Source: an uncultured Flavobacteriaceae bacterium (GTDB taxonomy: Bacteria; Bacteroidota; Bacteroidia; Flavobacteriales; Flavobacteriaceae). From it: a stretch of DNA of 64,000 bases. Shown here one piece after another: positions 46,903 through 54,763 of the stretch (positions within the stretch are counted from its first letter, which is position 1; each line of letters begins with the position of its first letter). Both the position numbers and the translations under genes were made by a program. Below the pieces are notes generated by a model. It was not told the origin of the DNA. It did no database searches and worked only from the letters and a program-made list of their open reading frames with translations. Where the stretch lies: the NCBI GenBank assembly GCA_937944485.1, contig CALDYU010000005.1, positions 372,001 to 436,000 of the forward strand. Reading direction: 5' to 3'.

Positions 46903-47320
46903 TTTTAATTATCTTACTGATTATCAAATAGTTGAAGAGAATTTGTATTCCAAATGGCTACTTGAAGTGATTGGTTCTGAAAACAGAGTTCTAGGGGATA
47001 TTGCGTACGTTTTTTGTGACGACGCCTATTTGTTAGAGATAAATAAGCAGTATCTTAATCATGATACGTATACAGACATTATTACTTTCGATTATACTGA
47101 TGGGAATACTATTGCTGGAGACATATTTATTTCCATTGAACGGGTAAAGGAAAATGCTGCAGAATTCGAAGTGGATTTTGATGAAGAATTACGAAGAGTA
47201 ATGGCGCATGGAATTTTGCATTTATCGGGATATGGAGACAGATCGGATGAGGAAGCAGAACAGATGAGAGACAAGGAAGAAGAAAAAATGAAATTGTTCC
47301 ACGTGGAACAAAACAGCTAA
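46895..47320 (+). CDS. ybeY: Endoribonuclease YbeY (rRNA maturation factor)
   Basis: A metal-dependent endoribonuclease for 16S rRNA 3' maturation and ribosome quality control, 141 residues. The signature M-A-H-G-I-L-H-L-S-G-Y is present, with two metal-binding His; the third His of the E. coli motif (H-G-x-L-H-L-x-G-Y-D-H) is replaced in G-Y-G-D-R-S-D-E-E, as I recall for other Bacteroidota YbeY. D-T-Y-T-D-I-I-T-F-D-Y matches the conserved T-D-V-L-S-F-P region. The C-terminus L-F-H-V-E-Q is encoded by a parS-like palindrome. It overlaps DUF4175 by 8 bases and precedes mnmG by 11 bases. Confidence 0.93.
   Translation: MINFNYLTDYQIVEENLYSKWLLEVIGSENRVLGDIAYVFCDDAYLLEINKQYLNHDTYTDIITFDYTDGNTIAGDIFISIERVKENAAEFEVDFDEELRRVMAHGILHLSGYGDRSDEEAEQMRDKEEEKMKLFHVEQNS
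47294..47311. promoter_or_regulatory. parS-like ParB-binding site (copy 1, inside ybeY)
   Basis: The perfect 16-base palindrome TGTTCCACGTGGAACA at 47295-47310, extended to 18 bases by flanking T/A. This equals the parS sequence known from Pseudomonas and is close to the B. subtilis consensus. It lies within the last codons of ybeY. Confidence 0.85.
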
Positions 47321-47331
47321 GTAAGAAGGAT

Positions 47332-49200
47332 ATGTTTGAAAAGGAATATGATGTAATTGTGGTTGGCGGAGGTCATGCTGGAGCGGAAGCTGCCGCCGCA
47401 GCCGCAAACATAGGTTCTAAAACTTTGCTGGTAACGATGAACTTGCAGACAATTGGTCAAATGTCTTGTAATCCTGCTATGGGCGGCATTGCAAAAGGAC
47501 AGATTGTTCGTGAAATTGATGCGCTTGGAGGTTATAGTGGAATCGTTACGGATAGGTCCGCGATACAATTCAAGATGTTGAACAAATCGAAGGGCCCTGC
47601 GATGTGGAGTCCACGCGCACAAAACGACAGAATGCGTTTTGCAGAAGAGTGGCGATTGATGTTAGAGAACACTCCGAATTGTGATTTCTATCAAGAAATG
47701 GTCAACGGACTTCTGGTGGAAAACGGTAAAGTTTGTGGTGTCAAAACTTCATTAGGAATTGAAGTAAGAGGTAAGGCAGTTGTCCTTACCAATGGCACTT
47801 TTTTAAATGGATTAATCCACATTGGAGAGAAGCAATTTGGTGGAGGTAGAGCAGGAGAAAAAGCAGCTACTGGAATAACAGAGCAACTACTAGATTTCGG
47901 TTTCGAAAGTGGCCGAATGAAAACAGGAACGCCACCAAGAGTCGACGGTCGCTCTTTAGATTATTCGAAGATGATACTTCAGCCAGGAGATGCAAATCCT
48001 GAGAAATTCTCCTATGCACAAACTCAGACCCTAAAGACACAGCGTGATTGTCATATGACACATACAAGTGCTTTGGTTCATGATTTGCTGAAAGAAGGCT
48101 TTGACCGCTCTCCCATGTTCAATGGAAGAATAAAAAGTATAGGCCCCAGATATTGTCCTTCAATAGAAGATAAGATTAATCGCTTTGCGGATAAGGATAG
48201 CCACCAGTTGTTTGTAGAACCTGAAGGTTGGAATACCGTTGAGGTTTATGTAAATGGTTTCTCAACTTCTCTTCCAGAAGATGTTCAATTCAAAGCATTA
48301 CGCTCAGTGGTTGGCTTTGAAAATGTAAAGTTTTTTAGACCTGGTTATGCCATAGAATATGATTATTTCCCACCAACACAATTGAAGCATACCTTAGAAA
48401 CTAAGCTTGTAGAGAACCTATATTTTGCCGGACAAATTAATGGAACTACGGGCTATGAAGAAGCCGCTTCACAAGGTTTGATGGCGGGAATAAATGCGCA
48501 TTTAAAACTCAATGAAAAAGAGGAATTTATCCTTAAAAGAGATGAAGCATACATCGGAGTTTTAATTGACGATTTGATTACAAAGGGCACAGAAGAGCCC
48601 TATAGAATGTTTACGTCTCGAGCCGAATACAGAACCTTATTACGTCAAGATAATGCCGATTTAAGATTAACTCCTAAAGGATATGAAATCGGTTTGGCAG
48701 GAAAAGAGCGCCTAAAACGAATGGAGGAAAAGCAGGAAAAGTCAAATGCTTTTATTAAGTTTTTTGAAAAGACGAGTGTGCTTCCTGAAGATATAAATCC
48801 GATTTTGGAGAGTGTAAATTCTAGTTTGGTAAAGCAATCTGATAAATTGGTAAAGGCTTTTTCAAGACCAAAGGTTACAATGAATCATATGCTTCAACTG
48901 GAATCGGTTTCCACTTTTGTTGAAGAAAATAATTTGGATAGAGAAGTGCTTGAGCAAACAGAAGTACAAGTAAAGTATTCTGGATATATTGCAAAGGAAA
49001 AGAATAATGCTGATAAGCTTCACCGCTTAGAGGATGTCAAGATTCCTGATAATTTTGATTATTCAAAACTAAAATCCTTGTCTTTTGAGGCAAGAGAAAA
49101 ACTAGAGGTTATTCGGCCTGTGACCATTGCACAAGCTTCTAGAATTAGTGGTGTATCTCCATCTGACATCAGCGTTCTTCTTGTCTTTATGGGGCGCTAA
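47332..49200 (+). CDS. mnmG: tRNA uridine 5-carboxymethylaminomethyl modification enzyme, FAD subunit
   Basis: The FAD subunit (GidA) of the MnmE-MnmG complex that installs cmnm5 on wobble U34 of tRNAs. 622 residues. The FAD-binding V-V-G-G-G-H-A-G-A-E-A-A near residue 10 is followed by G-G-I-A-K-G and, at about residue 275, the P-R-Y-C-P-S-I-E-D-K motif with the conserved Cys. G-T-P-P-R-V-D-G-R and G-Q-I-N-G-T-T-G-Y-E-E-A-A are family blocks. The C-terminal helical tail that contacts MnmE is intact (Q-A-S-R-I-S-G-V-S-P). It is flanked on both sides by parS-like sites, and mnmG is commonly origin-proximal. Confidence 0.96.
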   Translation: MFEKEYDVIVVGGGHAGAEAAAAAANIGSKTLLVTMNLQTIGQMSCNPAMGGIAKGQIVREIDALGGYSGIVTDRSAIQFKMLNKSKGPAMWSPRAQNDRMRFAEEWRLMLENTPNCDFYQEMVNGLLVENGKVCGVKTSLGIEVRGKAVVLTNGTFLNGLIHIGEKQFGGGRAGEKAATGITEQLLDFGFESGRMKTGTPPRVDGRSLDYSKMILQPGDANPEKFSYAQTQTLKTQRDCHMTHTSALVHDLLKEGFDRSPMFNGRIKSIGPRYCPSIEDKINRFADKDSHQLFVEPEGWNTVEVYVNGFSTSLPEDVQFKALRSVVGFENVKFFRPGYAIEYDYFPPTQLKHTLETKLVENLYFAGQINGTTGYEEAASQGLMAGINAHLKLNEKEEFILKRDEAYIGVLIDDLITKGTEEPYRMFTSRAEYRTLLRQDNADLRLTPKGYEIGLAGKERLKRMEEKQEKSNAFIKFFEKTSVLPEDINPILESVNSSLVKQSDKLVKAFSRPKVTMNHMLQLESVSTFVEENNLDREVLEQTEVQVKYSGYIAKEKNNADKLHRLEDVKIPDNFDYSKLKSLSFEAREKLEVIRPVTIAQASRISGVSPSDISVLLVFMGR

Positions 49201-49206
49201 TCATGC

Positions 49207-49226
49207 AATGTTCCACGTGGAACATT
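49207..49226. promoter_or_regulatory. parS-like ParB-binding site (copy 2, after mnmG)
   Basis: The same 16-base core as copy 1, at 49209-49224, extended to a perfect 20-base palindrome by AA and TT. It begins 7 bases after the mnmG stop codon. Distance between the two copies is about 1.9 kb. Confidence 0.88.
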
Positions 49227-49302
49227 TTGTAGTTATTTAATTGGAGAACGTCTTTGGTTCAATTCTTGATGCAGTTTCGAAACAACATTAAGTCCAACCA
49301 AA

Positions 49303-49845
49303 ATGAAGCAAACACTACTCCTAGTTTTCGTTCTATTCACACTTCAATCTTGTATTCCGCTACGCATAGCTCCGAAGATTGAAGACTATAAAATCAAGAA
49401 GGGAAAGAAGTTTAAACGAAGTTTGTCAAAGCGGCAAATGTTTATTTTCGAGGACAGCAAAGAAGCGGAGCAATTTTACAATTTTGTAAACGTCAGTTTC
49501 CAGTTAGATGACACGAATGTTTATGATGATGTGCCTTTTGAGATTGACGGGCAACAATATTTCTTCGCATGGTATGAGGTTGAAATTCCAGACAAATCAA
49601 TTAATCTACTTCCCGTTTTCGTGGACTTGGCTTTTGCAGTCGCTGACATGGATACTGCTTTTGAGGATTCATATGAGAACCGAAAAGGAAATTGGTATTT
49701 GGCGATAGAAGTTTATAATGATTTGGAACCAGATTGTTTGGTAGAAACTTCACTTTCAAGAGAAGACGTTTTAAAGTATCTTCGTGCTTTGAAGAAAGAA
49801 TATCTCGCCGCTCATAATTACAATGAAACTATTTTTAAAGACTAA
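49303..49845 (+). CDS. Lipoprotein of unknown function
   Basis: 180 residues. The signal ends L-Q-S-C (Cys16), a clear lipobox. After it comes a basic patch (K-I-K-K-G-K-K-F-K-R), then a mixed alpha/beta part with W-Y-E-V-E-I-P-D and N-W-Y-L-A-I-E-V-Y-N-D. I recognise no characterised domain. It ends by overlapping the methyltransferase gene by 23 bases, so the two are probably translated from one mRNA. The start follows the parS-like site by about 75 bases. Confidence 0.75.
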   Translation: MKQTLLLVFVLFTLQSCIPLRIAPKIEDYKIKKGKKFKRSLSKRQMFIFEDSKEAEQFYNFVNVSFQLDDTNVYDDVPFEIDGQQYFFAWYEVEIPDKSINLLPVFVDLAFAVADMDTAFEDSYENRKGNWYLAIEVYNDLEPDCLVETSLSREDVLKYLRALKKEYLAAHNYNETIFKD

Positions 49846-50650
49846 AGATTTTTCGATTTCTCAAGAGGCATTTGAATTGTATCATGATGACGAATTGGAT
49901 ATGCTTATTTCTAAACCGCAACCAGAATATTTGGATGCATATTATGAGAGCGAAGTTTATATTTCTCATACAGATGCTAACAAATCGTTTATCGATAGAC
50001 TGTATCAATATGTTAAAAGATTCAGCATTCGTAAGAAGCTAAAATTGATTAACTACTATTCGAAAAAGAGAAAAACGCTGCTTGATGTTGGAGCGGGCAC
50101 AGGTGATTTTTTAATAACGGCCAATAGCAACGGTTGGCATGCAGAAGGTGTTGAACCTAGCCACAAAGCTAGGGCGAAAGCTCTCGAAAAAGGAATTAGT
50201 TTAATTGATAGGTTAGAAGCTATTCCGAACAAAAAATATAATGTCATAACCTTATGGCATGTGCTCGAACATTTGCCTGATTTGGAGAACCAAATTCTAA
50301 AGTTAGTTTGGCACTTAGAAGAAAGCGGAACTTTAATAATTGCAGTTCCGAATTTTAAATCGTACGACGCGACATATTACAAAGAGTTTTGGGCAGCTTA
50401 CGATGTGCCAAGACATTTGTGGCATTTTTCGAAAACAGCAATTGAAAAACTTTTCGCAAAACACGAAATGAAAATAATTAAAGTCAAGCCGATGTTATTT
50501 GATTCTTTTTATGTTTCGCTACTTTCTGAAAAATACAAAACGGGAAGGCAGAATATTTTCAAAGCTTTCGTTTTAGGTTTATGGTCGAATATCGTGGCAA
50601 TACGATCCAAAGAGTACTCATCGCATATTTATGTACTGCAAAAGCGTTAA
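49823..50650 (+). CDS. Class I SAM-dependent methyltransferase
   Basis: 275 residues. The SAM-binding motif I is L-L-D-V-G-A-G-T-G-D-F at about residues 87-97, preceded by a region resembling the cofactor-domain N-terminus of Methyltransf_23 proteins (P-E-Y-L-D-A-Y-Y). Motif II/III L-W-H-V-L-E-H-L-P-D follows at about 147, and P-R-H-L-W-H-F-S is the late motif typical of this subgroup. Such enzymes often modify polysaccharides or small molecules in Bacteroidota, but nothing nearby sets the substrate. The start at 49823 lies within the upstream lipoprotein gene; the 332 bases after it hold no gene. Confidence 0.85.
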   Translation: MKLFLKTKDFSISQEAFELYHDDELDMLISKPQPEYLDAYYESEVYISHTDANKSFIDRLYQYVKRFSIRKKLKLINYYSKKRKTLLDVGAGTGDFLITANSNGWHAEGVEPSHKARAKALEKGISLIDRLEAIPNKKYNVITLWHVLEHLPDLENQILKLVWHLEESGTLIIAVPNFKSYDATYYKEFWAAYDVPRHLWHFSKTAIEKLFAKHEMKIIKVKPMLFDSFYVSLLSEKYKTGRQNIFKAFVLGLWSNIVAIRSKEYSSHIYVLQKR

Positions 50651-50911
50651 AACGCGTTTTAAGCCGATTTATCGCCTTTTCTGCAATACTCTGAAGCAGG
50701 CCTATTTAATTCAAATAATTCATTAAAATCGCACTGTTTTAGGCGATTATTTTTAATAGGTTTTTTTGATTGAAATAGCTATTTGCAATAATATTTCGTT
50801 ATACTTGTAAAATCAATGATTTTCTGAGCGAATTAAGACTCCCAAATTTTTAAAGAAGGTTAAGATTTTACTATTCCATAGAATTTTTAGAAAAATTAAA
50901 AAAAGCTTTCC
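50651..50911. other. AT-rich gap after the methyltransferase
   Basis: No open frame above ten codons, no tRNA and no convincing T-tailed hairpin seen. The only clear element in the gap is the -7 box at 50912-50919. Confidence 0.4.
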
Positions 50912-50919
50912 TATTTTTG
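50912..50919 (+). promoter_or_regulatory. Promoter of the OmpH-like gene, -7 box
   Basis: TATTTTTG, a perfect -7 match, about 85 bases before the chosen ATG at 51004. A -33 box is not evident. Confidence 0.6.
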
Positions 50920-51003
50920 CGCGACTTTAAGAAACGAAATGGATTTCCATGAATTCTAAAAAAAGTTCGACGAATTCTGGAAATGAAAATAAAAGAAGTA
51001 TTC

Positions 51004-51516
51004 ATGAAAAAATTAGCATTAGTAGTTACAGCAATGATTCTATTTGTTTCCTGTGAGCAATCAAAGATTGGTTATGTGGATAACGTTAAACTGCTTGAGG
51101 ATTATCAAGAAAAAACAGATATAGACGCTTCTTTTGAAATAAAAAAGCAGGCATGGGCGAAAAAGAAAGACAGCATTACCCAAGCTTTTAGATTAGAAGC
51201 CCAGGCATATCAATCGAAATATCCAAATCCGAATACTAAAAAAGCACAAGAAGAAGGGGCTATTTTACAGCAAAAAAGTCAGTTTATCGGACAGCAATTA
51301 CAGCAAGAAGAACAGATGCTACTTAGTACTGGACAAGTAGAATTAGACAGTGTTGTTGGTAGAATAAAAAAGGCCATTAAAGCTTATGGTAAAACGAATA
51401 AATACGCTTATATCCTCGGAGGAGGTGATGGAGGAGCTGTTTTATATGGTAATGATGCTCATGATTTAACAGGAGAGATTTTGAAAGTTTTAAATGCAGA
51501 TTACAAAAAGGAGTAG
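51004..51516 (+). CDS. OmpH/Skp-family lipoprotein
   Basis: 170 residues from the ATG at 51004, which gives a clean lipoprotein signal (L-F-V-S-C); an in-frame ATG at 50983 adds seven residues. After the Cys, I-G-Y-V-D-N-V-K-L-L matches the Skp/OmpH entry strand. A long helical hairpin follows (about residues 30-120), rich in Q/E/K, and the C-terminus Y-I-L-G-G-G-D-G-G-A-V-L-Y resembles the returning strand. Skp proteins are trimeric periplasmic chaperones for outer-membrane proteins; this lipid-anchored form may act at a membrane. It is closed by a strong terminator. Confidence 0.82.
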   Translation: MKKLALVVTAMILFVSCEQSKIGYVDNVKLLEDYQEKTDIDASFEIKKQAWAKKKDSITQAFRLEAQAYQSKYPNPNTKKAQEEGAILQQKSQFIGQQLQQEEQMLLSTGQVELDSVVGRIKKAIKAYGKTNKYAYILGGGDGGAVLYGNDAHDLTGEILKVLNADYKKE

Positions 51517-51544
51517 TCCTCTTATAATCTAATAAAGAAGTATA

Positions 51545-51572
51545 CCCGTTTCCTAAAGGAAACGGTTTTTTT
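51545..51572. terminator. Terminator after the OmpH-like gene
   Basis: CCGTTTCCT (51546-51554) pairs with AGGAAACGG (51557-51565), followed by seven T. It slightly overlaps the end of the convergent DoxX-like gene. Confidence 0.88.
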
Positions 51573-51969
51573 ATGCTTGTAACAGAAAGACTAAAAATGC
51601 TGCAGGAATAAAGTATACTGCAATCGTCATTGCTCCAGCGTAATCTTTAGCAACGCGTTGGCCAAATAAAAGCATCAGTAGCCCAACGCAAGAAAGAATA
51701 GCTCCATATAGTGCCATCAAACTTTCTCCGGAGGTTGATATTTCATAAACACCAATTAAACAAAGCATTCCGGCCACAACTTCAATAATCAAAATAACAC
51801 CTAGCATTAAAGGAACAATACTTTTCAAAGGCGTGTCTTTAAAATGCTCCTTTAACCAAGAAAGGTTTCCTTTCCAGTCCGTGATCTTGTCAATGCCACT
51901 TTGTAAAAAAGTGATAACAAGAAAGAGTAATAGTAAAATTTCTGTAGAATAATTTAATATAGCATCCAT
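51571..51969 (-). CDS. DoxX-like small membrane protein
   Basis: 132 residues with four hydrophobic segments (about 8-25, 48-68, 80-100, 110-130). F-L-Q-S-G-I-D-K-I-T-D-W after helix 1 and the Gly/Glu-containing helix 2 (I-L-I-I-E-V-V-A-G) fit the DoxX/DoxD superfamily. DoxX-type proteins are linked to quinone or thiosulfate redox chemistry in some organisms, but most bacterial members have no known role. It starts 15 bases after the holB stop, so it is likely in the same leftward transcript. Confidence 0.72.
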   Translation of the reverse strand: MDAILNYSTEILLLLFLVITFLQSGIDKITDWKGNLSWLKEHFKDTPLKSIVPLMLGVILIIEVVAGMLCLIGVYEISTSGESLMALYGAILSCVGLLMLLFGQRVAKDYAGAMTIAVYFIPAAFLVFLLQA

Positions 51970-51984
51970 GATTATGAGTTTAAA

Positions 51985-53136
51985 TTAAGCAGCCTTTTTA
52001 TGAAGTAATCGGGTTAGTTTAATTGATAAATCCGTTAGAATAATTTTTGAATTACCATTGCGTTCAATGTGATACATGGCATCTTCTAACTCGTTTACAA
52101 TAGTTATAATGTTGTTTTCATGTACAAAAGGGGCAAATTTCTCTAAATTAAATCCATCTACTTTAATTTGCATATACGCGAGCTCTTTCACATTAAAATT
52201 AACCAACATCGCCTGTCGCATAACTGCTAGGCAATAATGAATAAATTTCTTTTGAGTCTCTCGTCCAGTCTTTGCTATTTCTTCACTCCACAGAAGAAGC
52301 TCATTAATGGCGTTCTTATTCCCCTTCGCTTTAAATGCACTTCTTACCCATTGTACAAACCACTTCTCAAACACTAAGTCTTCTGAATCGTTGTTCATCA
52401 AATCTAATGCTTTATTGAAATTACCATTTGATTCTTGCGCTATTCGAAGTGCTTCAGCACTCACAAGTCCTTTCTTTTCTAGAGCTACAGCGATATCATT
52501 CTCAGCTAAGGGAGGGAAATGTATAATCTGACAGCGAGAACGTATCGTTTGTATGATTTGTTCTTCATCTTCCGTAACGAGCAAGAAAATTGTCTTTTCA
52601 GGAGGCTCTTCTATTAGTTTTAGTAATTTATTCGCTGCGGCAGTATTCAATTTTTCTGCCATCCATATAAGCATTACTTTATAACCCCCTTCATAAGATT
52701 TTAAAGCGAGTTTTTTAACTACATCAAGTGCTTCATCAACGCCAATTTGACCTTGTTTTTTTTCTATTCCTAATAAACGATACCAATCGAAAAGATTTCC
52801 ATAAGGTTGTTCTTTTAGAAATTTACGCCATTCTTCCATGTAGTGATTGCTCACAGCATGACTTTTAACTTTCTCAGAATTTGAAACAGGAAAAGCAAAA
52901 TGCATGTCAGGATGTGACAGTAAATCGAATTTTATATTACAGGCGGAGTTGCCTCCAGAATTCTCCCCATTTTGATTTCCGCAAATCACATACTGCATGT
53001 AAGCCATAGCCATAGGCAGCGTGCCAGAACCTTCGGGGCCGACAAACATTTGTGCATGCGGAATACGCTTGGCATCAGCGCTCGAAGTGAGGTGCTTTTT
53101 GATATGAGATAATCCTAAAATGTCCTGGAATAACAT
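51985..53136 (-). CDS. holB: DNA polymerase III subunit delta'
   Basis: A clamp-loader subunit, 383 residues from the ATG at 53136; an in-frame ATG at 53178 adds 14 non-conserved residues and lies upstream of the -7 box. The AAA+ domain begins G-L-S-H-I-K-K-H-L. The Walker A position reads G-P-E-G-S-G-T-L, lacking the nucleotide-binding Lys, as expected for ATPase-inactive delta'. The cysteine/histidine region (C-G-N then C-N-I-K, S-H-P-D) is the usual zinc module, and the sensor-like R-S-R-C-Q-I-I-H-F-P follows. The C-terminal collar domain is helical. Confidence 0.93.
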   Translation of the reverse strand: MLFQDILGLSHIKKHLTSSADAKRIPHAQMFVGPEGSGTLPMAMAYMQYVICGNQNGENSGGNSACNIKFDLLSHPDMHFAFPVSNSEKVKSHAVSNHYMEEWRKFLKEQPYGNLFDWYRLLGIEKKQGQIGVDEALDVVKKLALKSYEGGYKVMLIWMAEKLNTAAANKLLKLIEEPPEKTIFLLVTEDEEQIIQTIRSRCQIIHFPPLAENDIAVALEKKGLVSAEALRIAQESNGNFNKALDLMNNDSEDLVFEKWFVQWVRSAFKAKGNKNAINELLLWSEEIAKTGRETQKKFIHYCLAVMRQAMLVNFNVKELAYMQIKVDGFNLEKFAPFVHENNIITIVNELEDAMYHIERNGNSKIILTDLSIKLTRLLHKKAA

Positions 53137-53140
53137 GATC

Positions 53141-53148
53141 CAAATATA
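53141..53148 (-). promoter_or_regulatory. holB promoter, -7 box four bases before the ATG
   Basis: Reads TATATTTG on the minus strand, separated from the ATG by only GATC. If the usual Bacteroidota start-site spacing holds, transcription starts at or beside the A of the ATG. Confidence 0.6.
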
Positions 53149-53419
53149 GTTTATTATACTGGATTTATAATGTTGCAAAAGCCCTACGCGCGAATCGCCT
53201 TTAGACCTACAAAAAACTGCTATGCCTAGGACTAATTTATCCCATTTCTTAAAAGAATTAAATGATAAGTGCTAATGAAAAATCTCTTGCCAAGTTTAAC
53301 ATGATATTGATTATAATAATGAATGATAAGCAATGAACCAAAACCACCTCATCGGGTTTTAATCACAAAATAGAAGTGACATGTTTCATGACATTTTTTA
53401 TCCAAAGCACATAAATCTT

Positions 53420-53427
53420 TACCTTTG
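53420..53427 (+). promoter_or_regulatory. pgk promoter, -7 box
   Basis: TACCTTTG, a perfect match, 24 bases before the ATG at 53452. It rules out the upstream in-frame start at 53425. Bases 53179-53419 hold no other recognisable feature. Confidence 0.65.
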
Positions 53428-53451
53428 CTATTCGTCAAAAAACAAATGCAC

Positions 53452-54642
53452 ATGAAGACACTAGAAGATTTTAATTTTGAAAATAAAAAGGCATTAATTC
53501 GTGTTGATTTTAATGTTCCTTTGGATGCAGAATTCAATGTTACAGATACAACTAGAATTGAGGCCGCAAAACCTTCAATTATTAAAGTTTTAGAAGATGG
53601 AGGAAGCGCAGTTTTGATGAGTCATTTAGGACGGCCCAAAGGAGAACGGAATCCTGATTTTTCATTAGAACATATTTGTAAAACAGCATCTGAAATACTG
53701 GGTGTTCAGATAAAGTTCGTTTCAGATTGTGTTGGAGAAATTGCAGAAACCGCCGTTGCCAATTTACAAGCAGGTGAAGTTTTACTTTTGGAAAACTTAA
53801 GATTTCATACTGCAGAAGTAAGTGGTGATTCTGGTTTTGCGGAACAGCTCTCAAAATTAGGAGACATTTATATTAATGATGCTTTTGGAACTGCGCATCG
53901 TGCGCATGCTTCGACAACGGTCGTTGCCAAGTTTTTTGAAGAAAATAAGTGTTTTGGGCATCTATTGGCTCAAGAAATTGAATCTATTGGTAAGGTAATG
54001 GAAACAGGAGAAAAACCTGTTTTAGCTATTTTGGGCGGGGCAAAGGTTTCTTCTAAAATAACAATTATTGAAAATATTCTTGATAAAGTAGACCACTTAA
54101 TTATTGGTGGCGGAATGACGTACACCTTTATTAAGGCGCAAGGAGGTCAAGTGGGAAATTCTATTTGCGAAGATGATAAAATGGATTTGGCATTGAATAT
54201 TTTAAGGAAAGCAGAAGATAAAGGAGTTCAAATACATCTTCCAGTAGATGTTATAGCTGCAGATGATTTTAGTAATGACGCCAATACGCAAGTTGTTGAT
54301 GTTGATAAAATCATGAATGGCTGGCAGGGGTTAGATGCCGGGCCTAAAACCTTAGAAAATTTCAAAGAGGTTGTTTTAAAAAGTAAAACCATTCTTTGGA
54401 ACGGGCCTATTGGTGTTTTTGAAATGGCCAATTTTGCAAAAGGGACGATCTCAATCGGAAACTTCATAGACGAAGCGACTCTAAACGGTGCATTTTCTTT
54501 AGTTGGTGGCGGAGATTCTGTAGCGGCTGTCAAACAGTTTGGTTTTGAAGATAAAGTAAGCTATGTGTCTACTGGTGGTGGGGCAATGCTAGAGAGTTTA
54601 GAGGGGAAAACTTTGCCAGGCATAGCTGCAATCGTTAAATAA
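53452..54642 (+). CDS. pgk: Phosphoglycerate kinase
   Basis: Glycolytic transfer of phosphate from 1,3-bisphosphoglycerate to ADP. 396 residues, normal size. [12 protein letters not shown] near the N-terminus is the PGK signature; the substrate-binding S-H-L-G-R-P-K-G and the A-F-G-T-A-H-R-A-H block follow. In the C-terminal nucleotide domain G-G-A-K-V-S-S-K and G-G-G-D-S-V-A-A-V (conserved G-G-D-[ST]) are intact. Start chosen by the promoter at 53420-53427. The gene is followed by 121 bases without a clear terminator. Confidence 0.96.
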   Translation: MKTLEDFNFENKKALIRVDFNVPLDAEFNVTDTTRIEAAKPSIIKVLEDGGSAVLMSHLGRPKGERNPDFSLEHICKTASEILGVQIKFVSDCVGEIAETAVANLQAGEVLLLENLRFHTAEVSGDSGFAEQLSKLGDIYINDAFGTAHRAHASTTVVAKFFEENKCFGHLLAQEIESIGKVMETGEKPVLAILGGAKVSSKITIIENILDKVDHLIIGGGMTYTFIKAQGGQVGNSICEDDKMDLALNILRKAEDKGVQIHLPVDVIAADDFSNDANTQVVDVDKIMNGWQGLDAGPKTLENFKEVVLKSKTILWNGPIGVFEMANFAKGTISIGNFIDEATLNGAFSLVGGGDSVAAVKQFGFEDKVSYVSTGGGAMLESLEGKTLPGIAAIVK

Positions 54643-54763
54643 TTAAGGTTTCACCGTTTAAAGGTAATGGGACTATTTTAAGTCTGTTTTAACGAAGTAA
54701 AATTTTATTCTTCAAGAAAAAAAGCCGATTTTCGTTCGTCTTCTAATCAAAACAGGATTGTTT

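Noticed and set aside
50800-50982. Additional small genes in the gap before the OmpH-like gene
   Set aside because: All frames there are shorter than ten codons.
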